Source: an uncultured Bacteroidia bacterium
Lineage (GTDB): Bacteria; Bacteroidota; Bacteroidia; Bacteroidales; ML635J-15
Length of the DNA: 64,000 nt
Assembly (NCBI GenBank): GCA_902791865.1
Contig: CADAXK010000001.1
Span: forward strand, 62,001 to 126,000
Direction: 5' to 3'
The notes under the pieces were generated by a model. That model was not told the origin of the DNA. It saw only the letters and a program-made list of their open reading frames with translations, and did not search any database. Below are positions 36,540 through 45,741 of the stretch, piece by piece. The number at the start of each line of letters is the position of its first letter. Position 1 is the first letter of the stretch. Position numbers and translations under genes: made by a program.

Positions 36540-36900
36540 GAATCATCAAACATAGAAACATGAACGGCGAAGCCCTCAACGAAGTTAACCTTTAGCTCAG
36601 CGTAAGCTAAACATTGAAACGGGCGTATGCCCATAGAAACGGCGAAGCCATTATGGCTAAAAGTCGAACAGGCTGAAAGGCTAACAGCCAAAACGTAATA
36701 ACGTTCGGCACGTTATGGCTTCAAGCCTGTGAGCCTTCGAGCCTGCAAGCCCCAAACCTTCAAACAGTGCCAGCCATTGAACGGCGCAGCCCTCAACGAA
36801 GTTAAACGTTAACCCAGAAACGTGCGTAGCCCATGAACGGCGAAGCCCTCAACGAAGTTAAACTTGAAACCTGAAACAGGCTTTTGCCCTTGAAACATTT
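36540..36900. repeat. Mosaic of short repeats and inverted repeats before uvrB
   Basis: About 360 bases without a credible gene. A 26-base unit (AACGGCGAAGCCCTCAACGA then AGTTAA) occurs at 36563-36588, 36780-36805 (one mismatch) and 36836-36861, and its first 12 bases again at 36638-36649. Many small hairpins lie between and inside them: GGC-GAA-GCC, TTAGCT...AGCTAA (36592-36610), GGGC-GTAT-GCCC (36621-36632), AGCC...GGCT (36647-36658). GC content is higher than in other gaps. It looks like an interspersed mosaic repeat element. Confidence 0.88.
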
Positions 36901-36903
36901 TAT

Positions 36904-36911
36904 TATCTTTG
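36904..36911 (+). promoter_or_regulatory. -7 box TATCTTTG before uvrB
   Basis: Exact box 22 bases before ATG 36934. No LexA-type site is evident beside it. Confidence 0.65.
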
Positions 36912-36933
36912 CACTTCCAATTTTAACAAGGAA

Positions 36934-38949
36934 ATGGAATTTGACCTAATATCGGAATATAGACCCACAGGAGACCAGCCTCAAGCAATACGAGAACTTA
37001 CCAACGGCATTCTCAACGGGCAGAAACACCAGACTCTACTAGGCGTCACTGGTAGTGGAAAAACATTTACTATTGCTAATGTAATAAAAAACATAGGACG
37101 CCCGGTTCTTGTGTTAAGCCACAATAAAACTTTGGCAGCACAGCTTTACTCTGAATTCAAATCTTTTTTTCCAAAGAATGCAGTCGAATATTTTGTATCG
37201 TACTACGACTATTATCAGCCCGAAGCCTACCTGCCGACAACCGACACATATATAGAGAAAGACCTCTCAATAAACGACGAGATTGAAAAGCTACGACTGA
37301 GCGCAACAAGCGCACTGCTGTCGGGACGAAACGATGTGATTGTTGTCTGTTCTGTGTCGTGCATATACGGCATAGGAAACCCAGAGGACTTTCACGCCAA
37401 TACTATAAAGGTATCGCGCGGAGACAACATCGGTCGCGACAATCTGCTCAGAAAACTTGTTGACGGACTTTATTTCCGTAGCGACATAGACTTCAAGAGA
37501 GGAAGTTTCAGGGTAAAGGGCGACACCGTCGACATTTTCCTAGCTCACCACGATGTAGGACTGAGAATAACATTCTGGGACGACGAAGTGGAGGATATTT
37601 ATATGTTTGAACCATACACTGGTGAGAAATTGGAAGTAATGGAAACAGCAAACATCTATCCTGCAAATATCTTCGTAACGACAAAAGACAAAACTATTGC
37701 CGCTATAAAGCAAATACAAGACGACCTAGTGCTTCAGGCAGAATACTTCAGGAAAGAAGGCAAAAACCTGGAAGCAAAAAGACTTGAAGAACGAGTTACC
37801 TACGACATGGAAATGATTAAGGAACTTGGATATTGTAGCGGAATCGAAAACTACTCAAGATACTTTGATGGTCGCAAACCAGGAGGACGACCATTCTGCC
37901 TTATTGACTACTTTCCGAAGAACTTCATAACAGTAATAGATGAAAGCCATGTTACTATTCCACAGATTGGAGGCATGATTGGAGGAGATAGGTCTCGCAA
38001 GGAAAATCTTGTCAATTATGGTTTTAGGCTTCCCGCAGCTATCGACAACCGCCCTCTTACTCTACCTGAATTCGAATCTATGGTTGATCAAGTGATATAT
38101 GTAAGCGCAACACCTGCCGACTACGAACTCAACAAAAGTGAAGGCATAATTGTTGAACAAATAATCAGACCCACAGGGCTTTTGGATCCAATTATAGAAG
38201 TCAGACCGACAGAAAACCAAATTGACGACCTGATGGAAGAAATCAGAATCCGCGCAGAACGAGACGAAAGGATTCTAGTAACCACACTAACCAAACGCAT
38301 GGCGGAAGAACTCACCAAATATTTCCACAAGTATGGAATACGATGCGAATACATACACTCCGATGTCGAAACGTTGGAAAGGGTGCGCATTCTATCCGAT
38401 CTTCGCAATGGGCTATTCGACGTACTAATCGGTGTTAACCTTCTGCGCGAAGGACTTGATTTGCCCGAAGTCTCACTTGTGGCAATTATAGATGCCGACA
38501 AAGAAGGTTTCTTGCGTTCAGACCGCTCACTAACGCAGACCGCAGGTCGCGCGGCACGAAACATAAACGGAAAAGTCATAATGTATGCCGACAAGATTAC
38601 CGGCTCTATGCAACGGACAATAGACCAGACAAACTATCGTCGCGAAAAGCAAATGAAATATAATGCAGAGCACAACATTACGCCAAGACAGATTGTCAAG
38701 TCTAACAACACCAACGCACTGAACCAAGGCAACATAAACTACGACATTAATGTAGAATCGGAACTGAACATAGCCGCAGACCCAGTAGTGCCATACATGA
38801 ACGACGTGGCTTTGCAAAAGGCAATCAAGAATGCAGAACGATTAATGGAAGCTGCATCGGCAAGATTGGACTTCATTGAAGCTGCAAAGTATAGGGACGA
38901 AATGTTTGCATACCGCAAAGAACTTGAAAAAAGGAAAGCGAACAAATAG
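36934..38949 (+). CDS. uvrB: Excinuclease ABC subunit B
   Basis: UvrB is the damage-verifying helicase of nucleotide excision repair. 671 aa. Walker A GVTGSGKT (about 40-47), the beta-hairpin region YYDYYQPEAYLP that clamps DNA, helicase motifs IDESHVT, YVSATPADYE, GVNLLREGLDLPE and QTAGRAARN, and the C-terminal UVR motif (ERLMEAASARLDFIEAAKYRDE, read here from its ends ERLMEA and AAKYRDE) that contacts UvrC are all present. Single-gene unit. Confidence 0.98.
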   Translation: MEFDLISEYRPTGDQPQAIRELTNGILNGQKHQTLLGVTGSGKTFTIANVIKNIGRPVLVLSHNKTLAAQLYSEFKSFFPKNAVEYFVSYYDYYQPEAYLPTTDTYIEKDLSINDEIEKLRLSATSALLSGRNDVIVVCSVSCIYGIGNPEDFHANTIKVSRGDNIGRDNLLRKLVDGLYFRSDIDFKRGSFRVKGDTVDIFLAHHDVGLRITFWDDEVEDIYMFEPYTGEKLEVMETANIYPANIFVTTKDKTIAAIKQIQDDLVLQAEYFRKEGKNLEAKRLEERVTYDMEMIKELGYCSGIENYSRYFDGRKPGGRPFCLIDYFPKNFITVIDESHVTIPQIGGMIGGDRSRKENLVNYGFRLPAAIDNRPLTLPEFESMVDQVIYVSATPADYELNKSEGIIVEQIIRPTGLLDPIIEVRPTENQIDDLMEEIRIRAERDERILVTTLTKRMAEELTKYFHKYGIRCEYIHSDVETLERVRILSDLRNGLFDVLIGVNLLREGLDLPEVSLVAIIDADKEGFLRSDRSLTQTAGRAARNINGKVIMYADKITGSMQRTIDQTNYRREKQMKYNAEHNITPRQIVKSNNTNALNQGNINYDINVESELNIAADPVVPYMNDVALQKAIKNAERLMEAASARLDFIEAAKYRDEMFAYRKELEKRKANK

Positions 38950-39005
38950 ATAAATAACTAACTAATAACAACTTGCGACATATAGGCAGACGAACAAACA
39001 ATACT

Positions 39006-39015
39006 TGTTAATAAA
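39006..39015. promoter_or_regulatory. TGTTAATAAA box upstream of C10 protease gene
   Basis: Same 10-mer as the pair at 17358 and 17411; here it lies 58 bases before the -7 box. Possible shared regulatory site; weak evidence. Confidence 0.25.
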
Positions 39016-39073
39016 ACGAAAATAAAAAAAATAAAAAAAGTATAATCGGAAATTGTAGTTAAAAAAAAATTAA

Positions 39074-39081
39074 TACCTTTG
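39074..39081 (+). promoter_or_regulatory. -7 box TACCTTTG, sets start at 39115
   Basis: Exact box 33 bases before ATG 39115; the alternative start at 39079 lies inside it. Confidence 0.65.
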
Positions 39082-39114
39082 CGTTTATTATTAAAGACAC
39101 AAAATAGATTTTGT

Positions 39115-41169
39115 ATGAAAAGATTTAGTTTAGTAATAGTCATTCTGTTAGCTGTGCAATTCGTATTCGCACAGACCGCTTCTACAACGGTAACAAACAA
39201 GGAAGCTATGACATATGGATTGAACTACATGAAGTCTCAGTACCCGACTAGAGCAAATATGTCTATAAGTTCTTACGAACTTTTAAAGTCGGAAACCACA
39301 GGAAAGGACTGCTACCATGTATTCAACCTAGAAAACGGTGGATTCGTTATTGTATGTGCAGACTTAAGAGGCACGCCAATCCTTGGATACTCAGACGAAG
39401 GTGAATTCAATTTCAACGAGGTTGCTCCTGCAACTCAGGAATGGATTAAACATTATATGCAACAATTGGATGTAATTGAAGCAAAAAACATTAATGTTTC
39501 GGAAAAAAATATTGCAGCTTGGAACATTAACGCTACACGTTCAAACACCCGCGGTGTTGAAGCTATGTTACAAACCAAATGGAACCAGAGCTATCCATAC
39601 AATATGTTATGCCCGGAACACTCACAAGGTGACCACGGACACACATATACAGGATGTGTTGCAACTGCAATGGCTCAGGTTATGAAATATTGGAATTATC
39701 CACAGAAAGGAAGCGGAACCGTTTCTTATTTCTGGGGTTCGTGGAACACTGTAAATCTATCAGAAACAACATACGATTGGGACAATATGCCAAATTCATT
39801 CGGCTACAATTGGAACGACGAACAGAAACTTGCTGTTGCCACACTTATGTTCCACTGCGGAGTAACAATCAACATGGATTACGGATATGATGGTTCTGGA
39901 ACACAAACATATTATGTAGCAGACGCACTTAGATATAACTTTGGTTACAGAAACGGTGTTAACTACAAATATAGAGACAATGGTGCTACCACAGAAGAAA
40001 ATTTCGAGCACTACTACGAAAACGACTCTATATGGAGCAGGATGCTGATAGAAGACCTCGATATGAAACGACCTCTTATATACAGCGGACATCCTTCATC
40101 TGGAGCCGGTCATGCATGGGTTTGCGATGGATACAGAACCGATGCAGCAGGAGCAACAACATTCCACATGAACTGGGGATGGGGCGGTAGCGGAGACGGC
40201 TACTTCTCAATCGACAACCTTAACACACACGCAGGTCCTGGCGATGATGGTAGTTATAATTTCGTTTACGGACAATGCGTTATTTTCAATATTGCAGTAC
40301 CAGATTTGGAAGCTGCTCCATATTGCATGAATAACCAGACTAGCGTTTACGAAGAAGAACACTGGAATATAAACGATGGTAGCTATTCCAACTTATACAA
40401 GAATAATACAGACTGTGACTGGGTTATAAAGATTAATGACTACCAAACAGACACACTCTTATTATATTTCAATTACTTTGAACTAGAAGCAGGCGACGAA
40501 CTGAAGATTTATTCTGGTGAAGATGCCAACGGACAATTGTTGTATACATTTTATGATGGCAACGAACCCACTGACTCAATTAAACATTCAGGAACTCCAT
40601 TGTATATCCATTTCACTTCGGATGGAGAAGATCAAGCAAGAGGTTGGGAATTACATTACGAAGCTATGAGATACCCGTACACAATAACTACTTCTGTTGT
40701 AGGAACAGGTGGAACAGTATCTCCAGCAGGCGTTACTCCAGTAATGAAAAATGCATCTATGCCTATTGTAATGACACCTAATCCTGGATATACAGTAAGC
40801 GAATTCACAATTGATGGTGTTCTCACACTTAAAGGTTCTGGTTTAGATGAAGAAATTGGCTATACTTTCTTAAACATAAAAGAAAGCCACACCATTGAAG
40901 TAAAATTTGGACCTTCTGCTGTTGATAACGAAACTGCAAACGGCATTTCAATATACCCGAATCCTAGCAATGGTAAGTTCAACATGAACTTAGGCGAAAA
41001 CAATGCTCAGACATACATCATTTATGATATGAATGGTCGCGTTGTTGAAGAAAAAGAAATCAATGGACAGACATCAGTAGATTTCGATATGAATATGGCC
41101 GCTGGCACTTACTTCATCAAGGTCATTTCTGGTGATAAGGTTTCTATAGAAAAGATTGTTATTGAATAA
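39115..41169 (+). CDS. T9SS-secreted C10 (streptopain-family) cysteine protease with CUB domain
   Basis: 684 aa. Signal peptide ends VFAQ (about residue 19). Residues 20-150 form the usual C10 propeptide (GGFVIVCADLRGTPILGYS). Catalytic residues: C181 in YTGCVATAMAQVMKYW and H333 in AGHAWVCDGY; FHMNWGWGG is the expected following strand. Residues about 400-520 look like a CUB domain (NCDW-like CDWVIKI, LKIYSGEDANG, LYIHFTSDG). A short beta module (TVSPAGVTPV) leads to the T9SS type A sorting domain starting SIYPNPSNGKF. Relatives include SpeB of streptococci and PrtT of Porphyromonas. Surface protease; substrate unknown. Confidence 0.95.
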   Translation: MKRFSLVIVILLAVQFVFAQTASTTVTNKEAMTYGLNYMKSQYPTRANMSISSYELLKSETTGKDCYHVFNLENGGFVIVCADLRGTPILGYSDEGEFNFNEVAPATQEWIKHYMQQLDVIEAKNINVSEKNIAAWNINATRSNTRGVEAMLQTKWNQSYPYNMLCPEHSQGDHGHTYTGCVATAMAQVMKYWNYPQKGSGTVSYFWGSWNTVNLSETTYDWDNMPNSFGYNWNDEQKLAVATLMFHCGVTINMDYGYDGSGTQTYYVADALRYNFGYRNGVNYKYRDNGATTEENFEHYYENDSIWSRMLIEDLDMKRPLIYSGHPSSGAGHAWVCDGYRTDAAGATTFHMNWGWGGSGDGYFSIDNLNTHAGPGDDGSYNFVYGQCVIFNIAVPDLEAAPYCMNNQTSVYEEEHWNINDGSYSNLYKNNTDCDWVIKINDYQTDTLLLYFNYFELEAGDELKIYSGEDANGQLLYTFYDGNEPTDSIKHSGTPLYIHFTSDGEDQARGWELHYEAMRYPYTITTSVVGTGGTVSPAGVTPVMKNASMPIVMTPNPGYTVSEFTIDGVLTLKGSGLDEEIGYTFLNIKESHTIEVKFGPSAVDNETANGISIYPNPSNGKFNMNLGENNAQTYIIYDMNGRVVEEKEINGQTSVDFDMNMAAGTYFIKVISGDKVSIEKIVIE

Positions 41170-41186
41170 TAATTCTTATTGAGAAA

Positions 41187-41218
41187 AGAGAGGCTGACTT
41201 GGTCAGCCTCTTTTTTTT
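41187..41218 (+). terminator. Terminator of C10 protease gene
   Basis: Stem GAGGCTGAC / GTCAGCCTC around TTG, followed by eight T. Confidence 0.92.
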
Positions 41219-41284
41219 GACTTATGCACAACTAACTATTGGTAATTATTCCAATATTTTAAAAATACTTTCGGACATATAAAT

Positions 41285-41292
41285 TATTTTTG
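41285..41292 (+). promoter_or_regulatory. -7 box TATTTTTG before kdsB
   Basis: Exact box 24 bases before ATG 41317; probably drives kdsB, the glycosyltransferase and rnhB together. Confidence 0.6.
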
Positions 41293-41316
41293 CAAAACGG
41301 AAAATAAATTATTCAA

Positions 41317-42066
41317 ATGAATATTGCAGCAATAATACCAGCTAGATATGCATCTACTAGGTTTCCAGGCAAACCATTGGTAAACATCAATGGAAAAACA
41401 ATGATTCACAATGTATATATACAAGCAAAGAAAGTCTTTGACGTTGTATATGTTGCAACTGACGACAACCGCATTTCGAAAGAAATAGAAAGTTTCGGAG
41501 GTAAATATGTAATGACATCAAAAAAACATAAGAGCGGAACCGACCGTTGCGCTGAAGCTATTCTAAAAATAGAAGAAGCCGAAGGCAAGGAATTCGATGT
41601 TGTCATAAACATACAAGGTGACGAACCTTTCATTAAAACGGAACAACTAATAGAAATAAAAAAATGTTTCAATAAGAAACGTACTCAAATTGCAACTCTT
41701 GTCAAACCAATAAATAACAAAGAAGACATATTCAACACAAATAAACCCAAAGTTGTAATAAACAAATATAACGAAGCAATATATTTCAGCCGTTCAACAA
41801 TACCATACATTAGAGGACACAGGGAAACGACATGGATTACCAAACATCTGTTCTACAAACACATCGGACTATATGGATATAGGAAGGACGTCCTTCTAGA
41901 AATCACAAAACTGGAGCAAACTCCTCTTGAAATTGCAGAAAGTCTTGAACAGCTTAGGTGGATTGAAAATGGATACAAAATTAAAGTTGCCTTCACTGAA
42001 CATGAAAGTGTAAGCATTGATACACCTAAGGATCTTGAAAAAATTAAGGAAGTAGGTTTACTGTAA
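41317..42066 (+). CDS. kdsB: CMP-KDO synthetase
   Basis: 3-deoxy-manno-octulosonate cytidylyltransferase activates KDO with CTP for the LPS inner core. 249 aa. IIPARYASTRFPGKPL at the N-terminus binds the nucleotide; KSGTDRCAEA and NIQGDEPFI follow; SRSTIPYIR and EQLRWIENGYKIKVA are further family marks. Separated by one base from the glycosyltransferase gene. Confidence 0.96.
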   Translation: MNIAAIIPARYASTRFPGKPLVNINGKTMIHNVYIQAKKVFDVVYVATDDNRISKEIESFGGKYVMTSKKHKSGTDRCAEAILKIEEAEGKEFDVVINIQGDEPFIKTEQLIEIKKCFNKKRTQIATLVKPINNKEDIFNTNKPKVVINKYNEAIYFSRSTIPYIRGHRETTWITKHLFYKHIGLYGYRKDVLLEITKLEQTPLEIAESLEQLRWIENGYKIKVAFTEHESVSIDTPKDLEKIKEVGLL

Positions 42067-42067
42067 A

Positions 42068-43207
42068 ATGAAAATCGCTGTCAACACCCGCCTTCTACTT
42101 AAAGGCAAACTTGAAGGAATTGGCTGGTTTACATACGAAACATTAAAACGCATTACGGAGCAACACCCCGAACATGAATTTTTTTTCATCTTCGACAGAA
42201 AATCCGATAAGGAATTTGTCTTTTCCAACAATGTTACTCCAATAGTCCTATCCCCTCCCACCCGACACCCCTTTCTTTGGATATTATGGTTTGAATACAG
42301 GATTCCAAAGCTACTGAAGAAAATTGGAGCCGATATTTTCGTATCTACTGACGGATACATATCGCTAAAAACAAACATACCGCAAATAGATGTCATACAT
42401 GACATAAACTTTGTACACAATCCCAAACAGCTTCCATGGCTCACTAGCTGGTACTACAACAAATACTTCGCTAAGTTTGCACATAAAGCTGTACATTTAG
42501 GAACCGTATCAGAATTCTCAAAAAAAGACATTTGTAACTCTTACAATGTTCCCGAAGATAAAGTCACCGTCTGCTACAACGGCTCAAATGATGAATACAA
42601 GCCTATTGATGAAGAAGAAAAGCAAAAAGTGAGAATAAAATACAGCAAAGGCAAAAAGTTCTTCATCTTTGTTGGAGCACTAAGCCCACGCAAAAATGTT
42701 GATGGACTTCTCCACTCATTCGAATTGTTCAAGGACAAATATGCATGCGACATTAATTTAGTAATCGTTGGAGGCTCTCTGCACAAGACAGAAGCAATCG
42801 AGAAAGTATACTCCAGTATGGCGCATAAAGACAATGTCATATTTACAGGACGACTAGAAAACGATGAACTTAGCAAAGTAATGGCTTCTGCCGAGTGCCT
42901 AATATACATTCCTCATTTCGAAGGGTTTGGCATTCCACTATTAGAAGCAATGCATGCAGAAACGGCAATAATAAGTGGCGATTCCACATCTCTTCCTGAA
43001 GTTGTTGGCGATGCTGCTCTTTTATGCAAATCGACAGACTACGAAAAAGTTGCAGAAAATATGTTCAAAATTTGCATAGATGACAACTTAAAAGAATCCA
43101 TAATCGAAAAAGGACGATTGCAACGTGCAAAATTTTCGTGGCAAAACACCGCAGACAAATTATGGGAGTGCATAGATATAGCAATAAAACAAGTGCAAAA
43201 ATGCTAA
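42068..43207 (+). CDS. GT4-family glycosyltransferase
   Basis: 379 aa GT-B glycosyltransferase. N-half: NTRLLLKGKLEGIGWFTYE; C-half: FIFVGALSPRKNVDGLL, FTGRLENDELSKVMASAEC and the donor-binding HFEGFGIPLLEAMHAETAII with the family EX7E pattern, then SLPEVVGDAALL. Probably adds a sugar to an LPS or capsule precursor, given kdsB in front, but donor and acceptor cannot be told. Its last 7 bases overlap the start of rnhB. Confidence 0.93.
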   Translation: MKIAVNTRLLLKGKLEGIGWFTYETLKRITEQHPEHEFFFIFDRKSDKEFVFSNNVTPIVLSPPTRHPFLWILWFEYRIPKLLKKIGADIFVSTDGYISLKTNIPQIDVIHDINFVHNPKQLPWLTSWYYNKYFAKFAHKAVHLGTVSEFSKKDICNSYNVPEDKVTVCYNGSNDEYKPIDEEEKQKVRIKYSKGKKFFIFVGALSPRKNVDGLLHSFELFKDKYACDINLVIVGGSLHKTEAIEKVYSSMAHKDNVIFTGRLENDELSKVMASAECLIYIPHFEGFGIPLLEAMHAETAIISGDSTSLPEVVGDAALLCKSTDYEKVAENMFKICIDDNLKESIIEKGRLQRAKFSWQNTADKLWECIDIAIKQVQKC

Positions 43208-43800
43208 AACAATTTTTTCAAAAAAATACCATTGAAGCTGGTTGCGACGAAGCTGGCCGCGGATGCCTTGCTGGACCAGTATATGCAGCTGCTGTAATCC
43301 TTCCGCCCGACTATCACAACGACAAGCTGAACGACTCTAAGCAACTTACAGAAAAAATAAGAGATGAACTGCGCAGCGAAATAGAACGGGATGCAATATC
43401 ATATTGTGTAGCTTCAATGGACAACAACGAAATCGATAAGATAAACATACTAAAAGCCTCTATACTATCAATGCACAAGGCTGTTTCTGTACTAAAAGTA
43501 ATTCCACAACTACTTCTTATTGACGGAAACAAGTTTATTCCCTATCAAAACGTACCTCACAAGTGCATTGTAAAAGGCGATGCAACATACATGTCGATTG
43601 CAGCAGCCTCGATACTTGCAAAAACATACAGAGACGAGTATATGTATAATATAGCCAAAGAATTTCCCGAATACAAATGGGACCAAAACAAAGGCTATCC
43701 TACAAAATCGCACAGGAAGGCAATCGAAGAACATGGAGTCACTAAATATCACCGACTTACATATAGACTAACTGACACGCAATTAAGTCTTTTCCAGTAG
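43201..43800 (+). CDS. rnhB: Ribonuclease HII
   Basis: Removes ribonucleotides from DNA. 199 aa from the ATG at 43201, the normal size; an in-frame ATG at 43138 would lie deep in the glycosyltransferase gene and add residues that no relative has. GCDEAGRGCLAGPVYAAAVI holds the first two acidic ligands (D15 and E16); LLIDGN and VKGDATYMSIAAASILAK follow. Overlaps the upstream gene by 7 bases. Confidence 0.95.
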   Translation: MLKQFFQKNTIEAGCDEAGRGCLAGPVYAAAVILPPDYHNDKLNDSKQLTEKIRDELRSEIERDAISYCVASMDNNEIDKINILKASILSMHKAVSVLKVIPQLLLIDGNKFIPYQNVPHKCIVKGDATYMSIAAASILAKTYRDEYMYNIAKEFPEYKWDQNKGYPTKSHRKAIEEHGVTKYHRLTYRLTDTQLSLFQ

Positions 43801-43821
43801 CTACAAAAACAAAATAAAAAT

Positions 43822-43829
43822 TAAATTTG
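43822..43829 (+). promoter_or_regulatory. -7 box TAAATTTG before BspA-like gene 2
   Basis: Exact box only 17 bases before ATG 43847. Confidence 0.6.
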
Positions 43830-43846
43830 CAAAAAAATATCATCTT

Positions 43847-45598
43847 ATGAAAAAGTTAGCAGTCATTCTTATCCTTATTGCCTACAGCGCATTGGCAATT
43901 GCACAAGCAGAAGTCCACGGACCAAACGATCCTAATTTCTCAATGAAATGCAAAACTGGTCAGTACATTAAATATACGATAACCTCAAAAGAAAGTCCAT
44001 ATACGGTAATTGTAAATGGCATTAAGGGAGATTCCGAAAATGTCAAAAAAATTGAAATTCCAGAAACTGTACATTACAGAAACATAGACTTTGCCATAAC
44101 AGCTATCAACAAAGAAGCTTTTTCTGGCATCAGTACACTAACATCTGTAATTATTCCCAAAACAGTAAAAATAATAAGGAATGGAGCATTTAAGGACTGC
44201 TCTGCCCTGAAATCAATAAAGATTGGTGGTATAATTGAACAATGCGGAGAAAATGCATTCACGGGAACTGCCATAACAAAGCCGATTTACACTGGTAAAA
44301 ACCTCGTATACTATCCATCAAACATGTCCGAATACAAAATCGATGAAGGCACGGAAGCTATACTTGAATATGCATTCAGCGACTGCAAGGATTTGACATC
44401 AATCGTAATTCCCGCATCAGTAAAAAAAGTTTATGCGAACTCGTTTGCAAACTGCGACAAATTAGAAAGCATCGCTGTTGCAGAAGGAAACAAGACTATT
44501 GACAGCCGCAACAACTGCAATGCCATAGTCATTACCAACGAAAATAAAATCATTAGAGGATGTAAAAATTCCACCATTCCAAATGGAATAAAAACCATAG
44601 CAAGAATTGCTTTTGCAAATATTGGCATTAGTAAAATAGAAATACCAAATTCGGTAACCACAATCGAAGATTCTGCATTCTATAACTGCGAACTTTCAAC
44701 CATTACCATTCCTGAATCAGTAAAGGAAATAGGTGCAAGCGCTTTTATTAAAAACAAAAAACTTGCTGTTGTCAACTTCAATGCTAGCAATTGTGAAGCA
44801 ATGAACGAAAAATTTCCTCCATTTACACAATGCCAGTCACTCACATCAGTAAACTTCGGCGACAAAGTAAAGGTTGTTCCGGCAAACTCATTCATGAATT
44901 GCAGAGAATTAAGATATGCTACATTGTCGAATTCAGTTGTAGAAATTGGCGACAAGGCATTTTATGAATGCGAAATGCTATCATATATGGAACTTCCGAA
45001 TTCTGTTGAAAAAATAGGAAATCTGGCTTACTATGAATCAGGAATTTCTGAACCTGTTCATTCCGAAGTTCTATTTGCATATATGCCAACAAACTATGCT
45101 ACTGAATATTCTATTCCCGAAGGCATTAAGACAATTGCACAAAACTCATTTCACTATGCAGGAAACATAAAGTCGGTGACAATTCCAAACAGCGTGACCA
45201 AGATTGAAGAACGTGCATTTGCTGAATGTACAGAGCTTGAAAAGATCATTATGTCCTCAAATATAGAGACAATTGAACCGAAATCATTCTGGTACTGCCC
45301 GAAATTAAAGACAATAACACTACCAAACACACTAGAATGTATTGAGGATGAAATATTTATGGGTGATCAATCTCTTGAAAACATAGTAATTCCTAATTCT
45401 GTTACAGAAATAAAAAAGCACTCTTTCTATGATTCTGGATTAAAGACAGTTTCTCTCCCCAAATCTATAATCAGCATATTTAAAACCGCATTTAAAGAAT
45501 GTCCAAATTTAAAATACATCTATATTCCTAAAGGTTCAACTGAACAATTCAAGAAATTACTTGAACCAGAATTCCACAGCAAACTGAAAGAAAAATAG
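43847..45598 (+). CDS. BspA-type leucine-rich repeat protein, longer copy
   Basis: 583 aa exported protein, signal ending LAIAQ (residue 20). LRR_5 repeats run from about residue 85 almost to the end in several blocks, with units such as ITAINKEAFSGISTLTSVIIP and VTKIEERAFAECTELEKIIM, and VVEIGDKAFYECEMLSYMEL (each about 23 residues). It ends with GSTEQFKKLLEPEF and has no T9SS sorting domain, lipobox or other anchor. Paralogue of the protein at 21393. Such repeats usually mediate adhesion; partner unknown. Confidence 0.88.
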   Translation: MKKLAVILILIAYSALAIAQAEVHGPNDPNFSMKCKTGQYIKYTITSKESPYTVIVNGIKGDSENVKKIEIPETVHYRNIDFAITAINKEAFSGISTLTSVIIPKTVKIIRNGAFKDCSALKSIKIGGIIEQCGENAFTGTAITKPIYTGKNLVYYPSNMSEYKIDEGTEAILEYAFSDCKDLTSIVIPASVKKVYANSFANCDKLESIAVAEGNKTIDSRNNCNAIVITNENKIIRGCKNSTIPNGIKTIARIAFANIGISKIEIPNSVTTIEDSAFYNCELSTITIPESVKEIGASAFIKNKKLAVVNFNASNCEAMNEKFPPFTQCQSLTSVNFGDKVKVVPANSFMNCRELRYATLSNSVVEIGDKAFYECEMLSYMELPNSVEKIGNLAYYESGISEPVHSEVLFAYMPTNYATEYSIPEGIKTIAQNSFHYAGNIKSVTIPNSVTKIEERAFAECTELEKIIMSSNIETIEPKSFWYCPKLKTITLPNTLECIEDEIFMGDQSLENIVIPNSVTEIKKHSFYDSGLKTVSLPKSIISIFKTAFKECPNLKYIYIPKGSTEQFKKLLEPEFHSKLKEK

Positions 45599-45625
45599 AG
45601 AACTATTTCTGATTAATAGAGTTGT

Positions 45626-45656
45626 AAAATGGAAGCCAACTGACTTCCATTTTTTA
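45626..45656 (+). terminator. Terminator of BspA-like gene 2
   Basis: Stem AAATGGAAG / CTTCCATTT with an eight-base loop, followed by a T-run. Confidence 0.85.
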
Positions 45657-45701
45657 TTGATATAAGTCAAAATGGTCTGGGCTAGTATGCAATTTTTTTC
45701 A

Positions 45702-45709
45702 TATTTTTG
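45702..45709 (+). promoter_or_regulatory. -7 box TATTTTTG before C25 protease gene
   Basis: Exact box 32 bases before ATG 45742; may also serve the MATE gene that follows. Confidence 0.6.
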
Positions 45710-45741
45710 CGTTACAAAATTGATTGCTGTAGATAATTGAC

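Noticed and set aside
36540..36900. tRNA or structured ncRNA gene
   Set aside because: No cloverleaf arms, T-loop or CCA; the hairpins are short, many and repetitive, which fits a repeat element better.
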